Source: Dehalococcoidia bacterium UBA5627 (GTDB lineage Bacteria; Chloroflexota; Dehalococcoidia; Dehalococcoidales; UBA5627). From it: a DNA stretch of 17,896 nt. The notes under the pieces are model-generated. The model searched no databases. It saw only the letters and a list, made by a program, of their open reading frames with translations, and had not been told where the DNA came from. A program made the translations under genes and the position numbers. The stretch covers positions 2,554 through 20,449 of the forward strand of contig DIKD01000028.1 of NCBI GenBank assembly GCA_002421585.1, read 5' to 3'. Shown here in pieces: positions 15,054 to 17,896 of this stretch (position 1 is the stretch's first letter; every line of letters begins with the position of its first letter).

Positions 15054-16307
15054 TTATAACTGGATTAGGGGCTTCATAGAAAGTGCAGGGTGGTCAGCCG
15101 CTTTCAAAAAGGGGAAAATCGCTTCTTCGGTGGTGCCTGTATCTTCATCGGCGATTCTTTCCATTAAATCCGGAATACCGATTTCCATAGCTACTTTATT
15201 AAATCTATTTGAAATTTCTTTTTTTAGTATTTTGGGCATCCAGACTATTCTCTTAATACCACCATCGGCGTTTATGAACTTGCGCTGGGTAATATTATAT
15301 CTGCTGTGCCCCATAAAACCGGGGGTGTCCAATTCTCCCTTGATATTATCGATGATAGTCCTGAAATCCATACCGCAGGGGGTCATGCCCGTATAGTCTT
15401 TATCGGCAATTATAATACCGTTGCACAGGGGCTGTACAACCGAAATGCACTCTACCCATTCGCAGGTCGGCATCGGCTTATCCATAATGCTGTAGAGGTT
15501 GTAAGAGTCGCTTTTTCCCTGCGAGGCTTCTTTAACAAACTCGTTTACACCCTGCCATTGCCCCAATCTTAAATCTACAGGGGTACTTTTCTCTACCGGC
15601 TTGTTGGGGCCGGTGGGGTCGATAGCATACGAAGCCTTGCAATCTATCCAGTTGTATGAGCCGCAGGGGCTGCTTCTTTGGGGGCTGATGGTGCATACAT
15701 GGAACGGTACAAACGACTGGCAGATTGTGCAGGAATAAAATGTATCGGAACCTTCATCGGTCATGCCTTCGATGCGTGCATCACGTTGTGTATAAACAGA
15801 TTTCACTTTATTAAGTATTTCTGTGACGCTGTCCTCTTCTGTGTAGATTTTTACCTGCACTTTATCGATAATACGTTCGAAATCCTCGTGCAGTTTTTGA
15901 TGCATGATAACCCCGATATGCCTCAGCGTGAAACCTTTGTCTGCAACTGATTTGGAGATCCTCAGACAGCCCATATCACGTTGCCCGGTATGCATCACTC
16001 CCTGTATGCGGTTTAAGATGCGGTGAATCTGTTTTTCCAGTACCGGCTCGTAATCCGGCTGCATTTTCTTTCCGGCTACCTCGACCACAATGGCAAGCGG
16101 CAACGCAGTCTTTTCGCCGTAGTCTTTTATATCGAGCCCGGCTATATCTATCCTGCCGTCCTCAATATCTTCTATGCCTGCGGTGGTAAGCCATTCGACC
16201 ATACGGCCGCTTTCCGCGCCGAATTCAATGTACAGATTATCCGGGCGTATTCTTTCGCCTTCAAAATCGGTATCGTATGAAAATGGGAATCCTGTTATCT
16301 TTGACAT
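15054..16307 (-). CDS. acsB: Acetyl-CoA synthase, short form without CODH-docking domain, altered nickel site
   Basis: Acetyl-CoA synthase subunit (CdhC-like), joining methyl, CO and CoA at the nickel-iron A cluster, or cleaving acetyl-CoA in reverse. At 417 residues it lacks the roughly 310-residue N-terminal domain that docks on CODH in acetogens and resembles archaeal CdhC in length. The cubane cysteines are Cys193, Cys196, Cys205 and Cys215, spaced 3, 9 and 10 as in the Moorella enzyme; Phe199 is also kept. Exactly 67 residues on, the family Cys-Gly-Cys holding the distal nickel reads Cys282-Glu283-Trp284. Cys223, Cys287, Cys295 and Cys311 are extra cysteines around it. The rest is well conserved (TPGFMG, KFINADGGIKRIVWMPK, HPALSM). 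ATG at 16307 with AAGGT upstream. Whether it is active as ACS is therefore open. Confidence 0.95.
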   Translation of the reverse strand: MSKITGFPFSYDTDFEGERIRPDNLYIEFGAESGRMVEWLTTAGIEDIEDGRIDIAGLDIKDYGEKTALPLAIVVEVAGKKMQPDYEPVLEKQIHRILNRIQGVMHTGQRDMGCLRISKSVADKGFTLRHIGVIMHQKLHEDFERIIDKVQVKIYTEEDSVTEILNKVKSVYTQRDARIEGMTDEGSDTFYSCTICQSFVPFHVCTISPQRSSPCGSYNWIDCKASYAIDPTGPNKPVEKSTPVDLRLGQWQGVNEFVKEASQGKSDSYNLYSIMDKPMPTCEWVECISVVQPLCNGIIIADKDYTGMTPCGMDFRTIIDNIKGELDTPGFMGHSRYNITQRKFINADGGIKRIVWMPKILKKEISNRFNKVAMEIGIPDLMERIADEDTGTTEEAIFPFLKAADHPALSMKPLIQL

Positions 16308-16350
16308 CTTTGACCTTATAGAGGGTGGATTAGAATACGGTATTAAATAA

Positions 16351-17304
16351 TTATGACTGACCGGTCGTAAGAACGGCTAACATTTCTTTAACAAGCTTGA
16401 TTGCTTCGGGATGTCTCATGATAAGGATATCAGCACCGGCTGTAGCCAGTGTCATTGCCGACATTGCTTCCAGTAGAACGGCTCGTTTTTTAGCATCGCC
16501 GAGGTTCGGGTTTTCATCTGTCGGGATTTTAGCCTCTTTGGTTTTCCATGTTTCGACAGCGATATTACAGATTATGGGAAATTGCAGTTTTTCATCGTTC
16601 TGTGTCAGTGCGGCGATTCTGATTCTCTCAATCACAGAATAGGCATACTCGATACCGTAGCCGATGCTGCTGACCGTGGGGTCGATAAGAATCTTATCCT
16701 CCGGTACACCCAGGTTGCCTAGTAAGATATTCAATTGTTTTGCCAGGTTAATATCAATCGGGCTGGAGGCGATGATGGTATGCCCGCAAGCAATGGCTGT
16801 GGGGGCGATGTTCTTATAATCGCCTTCCTCCAGGGGACCTACAATTAGATTCTTCCCTTGGCAGGCTTTGCAGACTTCAGTTAATACCTCGGTGTCTTTT
16901 TCATGATTGGCGGTTCCCCATATAATCAACGGCACGTCGATAGAATCCGCCACCTTTTTGGAAGTTTCGGCTGCCTCCACTGCGCCGCGGTCGAGCCCGT
17001 TGGGGTCGGTACCGGAAAGTTGTAAACAAATCATCTCGGCTTTATACTCATCAATGCATTTCTTTGCCCAGCTTACCGGGTTATCTATTACATCTTTGAA
17101 TGGACTAATTGCCGCTTCCGCCCAGTCTTCCGGTTTTACATCGTAAATCTCCATTGCTATGACGGGAAGGTGAGGCATTTTCGCGTCGAAAGTATAAAAA
17201 GGATATGCGGTTTCGCCTCCTACGATAACCGAATTATCACCATTTCCCAAAGTAATTTCCCTGATTCTGCCATTATATTCAATTTCGGGAGTTTTAAAAG
17301 TCAT
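16351..17304 (-). CDS. acsD: Corrinoid iron-sulfur protein small (delta) subunit
   Basis: Small subunit of the corrinoid iron-sulfur protein (CdhD in archaea), a TIM-barrel protein that forms the heterodimer with AcsC and helps present the cobalamin. It has 317 residues, close to the usual 310-325. Recognisable blocks are VGGETAYPFYTFD, PNPVIAMEI-like LPVIAMEIYD, PLIIWGTANHEKD, PTVSSIGYGIEYAYS and the C-terminal GADILIMRHPEAI. GGAGG lies 6 nt before the ATG, the strongest ribosome-binding site in this operon. folD ends 13 nt upstream and acsB starts 43 nt downstream. Confidence 0.96.
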   Translation of the reverse strand: MTFKTPEIEYNGRIREITLGNGDNSVIVGGETAYPFYTFDAKMPHLPVIAMEIYDVKPEDWAEAAISPFKDVIDNPVSWAKKCIDEYKAEMICLQLSGTDPNGLDRGAVEAAETSKKVADSIDVPLIIWGTANHEKDTEVLTEVCKACQGKNLIVGPLEEGDYKNIAPTAIACGHTIIASSPIDINLAKQLNILLGNLGVPEDKILIDPTVSSIGYGIEYAYSVIERIRIAALTQNDEKLQFPIICNIAVETWKTKEAKIPTDENPNLGDAKKRAVLLEAMSAMTLATAGADILIMRHPEAIKLVKEMLAVLTTGQS

Positions 17305-17317
17305 TCAAGCCTCCGCT

Positions 17318-17896
17318 TTAAGCAAGTAAGTTAATAATTTTGGCTGCCTTGATGGTATTTGACATAAGCATAGCAATGGTCATTGGTCCCACACCGCCCG
17401 GAACAGGTGTTATGGCGCCGGCTTTTTCTTTAACCGATTCGAAATCAACATCGCCGCAGATAACGGCTTTTCCATCTGCCGTCTCCCCGATGCGGTGTGT
17501 ACTGGCGTCGATTACTACCGCGCCTTTCTTAATCATATCGGCGGTTATAAAACGCGGTTTGCTGCCGGCGGCGGCAATCAGAATATCGGCTCTACGCGTG
17601 TGGGAAGCCAAGTTTTTGGTTTTGGTATGGCATATGGTTACGGTGGCATTGGCGCCTTTGCCTTTTTGCATAAGTATGCCCGCCATCGGTTTCCCGAGTA
17701 TATTACTCCTGCCTATTATTACGACATCGGCACCCTCGGTTTCTATACTGTACTTCTGTAAAAGTACCTGTATTCCCAGTGGGGTGCAGGGCATATAGTT
17801 GGCTTTTCCAATCATCAGGTTTCCGACGCTTTCGGGGTTAAAACCGTCCACATCCTTGATAGGGTTAATTGCTGCCAGAACCGTGTTTTCATGGAT
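17318..17896 (-). CDS. folD: Bifunctional methylene-THF dehydrogenase/methenyl-THF cyclohydrolase (N-terminus beyond window)
   Basis: NADP-dependent oxidation of methylene-tetrahydrofolate and hydrolysis of methenyl-tetrahydrofolate, the folate branch that feeds or drains the methyl group handled by the acs products. The frame is open from the window edge; 192 C-terminal residues of a family of about 285 are present, beginning IHENTVLAAINPIKDVDGF. The Rossmann-type NADP site is VVIIGRSNILGKPMA, and the C-terminal PGGVGPMTIAMLM block is diagnostic. GTG at 17851 is internal, since conserved sequence (NPIKDVDGFNP) spans it. The 13-nt gap to acsD places it in the same transcription unit; the promoter must lie outside the window. 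Confidence 0.97.
   Translation of the reverse strand: MHENTVLAAINPIKDVDGFNPESVGNLMIGKANYMPCTPLGIQVLLQKYSIETEGADVVIIGRSNILGKPMAGILMQKGKGANATVTICHTKTKNLASHTRRADILIAAAGSKPRFITADMIKKGAVVIDASTHRIGETADGKAVICGDVDFESVKEKAGAITPVPGGVGPMTIAMLMSNTIKAAKIINLLA

Noticed and set aside
12812..17798. Plus-strand open frames opposite the acs genes
   Set aside because: The minus-strand genes are clearly real; the opposite frames have no Shine-Dalgarno or family motifs.
1..17896. tRNA, rRNA, CRISPR array, insertion sequence, prophage or attachment site
   Set aside because: No repeated spacers, no transposase or integrase motifs and no tRNA-like cloverleaf were seen. Every gap between genes is under 130 nt.

Overview
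This window looks like the core chromosome of a strictly anaerobic bacterium, most likely a Chloroflexota of the class Dehalococcoidia. The reasons are moderate GC, an Elp3 very close to what I remember of the Dehalococcoides mccartyi enzyme, and a short acetyl-CoA synthase (ACS) beside the other acs genes with no CO dehydrogenase (CODH) gene in view. This placement comes from recalled family features, not from a search.

Layout. (1) 1-6678, plus strand: the 3' two thirds of rpoB and complete rpoC, closed by a strong intrinsic terminator. (2) 6761-9066, plus strand: ruvB (no ordinary start codon in the right place), queH (1 nt after ruvB) and a rimI-type acetyltransferase. (3) 9050-10222, minus strand: a three-gene operon of a Trm9/ALKBH8-like methyltransferase, a 72-residue zinc-ribbon protein and a 4-oxalocrotonate-tautomerase-family gene that is out of frame at an A9 run. 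(4) 10326-11708, plus strand: elp3, divergent from that operon. (5) 11712-12374, minus strand: trxA and a small cysteine protein behind a good sigma70-type promoter. (6) 12471-17896, minus strand: folD (cut by the window edge), acsD, acsB, acsC, acsE and a DUF3795 protein, tightly spaced as one transcription unit.

How the genes fit together. The folD-acs block covers C1 carriage on folate (FolD), methyl transfer to the corrinoid protein (AcsE to AcsC/AcsD) and acetyl-CoA assembly or cleavage (AcsB). AcsB has no N-terminal CODH-docking domain. Its four cubane cysteines are in place with exactly the family spacing, but the Cys-Gly-Cys that holds the distal nickel reads Cys-Glu-Trp, and extra cysteines lie nearby. 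This is the most striking observation in the window.

A second theme is tRNA wobble-base modification: QueH (queuosine at G34), Elp3 (carboxymethyl-type modification at U34), a methyltransferase with the hallmarks of the enzyme that methylates the Elp3 product in eukaryotes, and a zinc protein placed where a Trm112-like partner would be. If real, this would be a compact bacterial counterpart of the Elongator-Trm9-Trm112 pathway.
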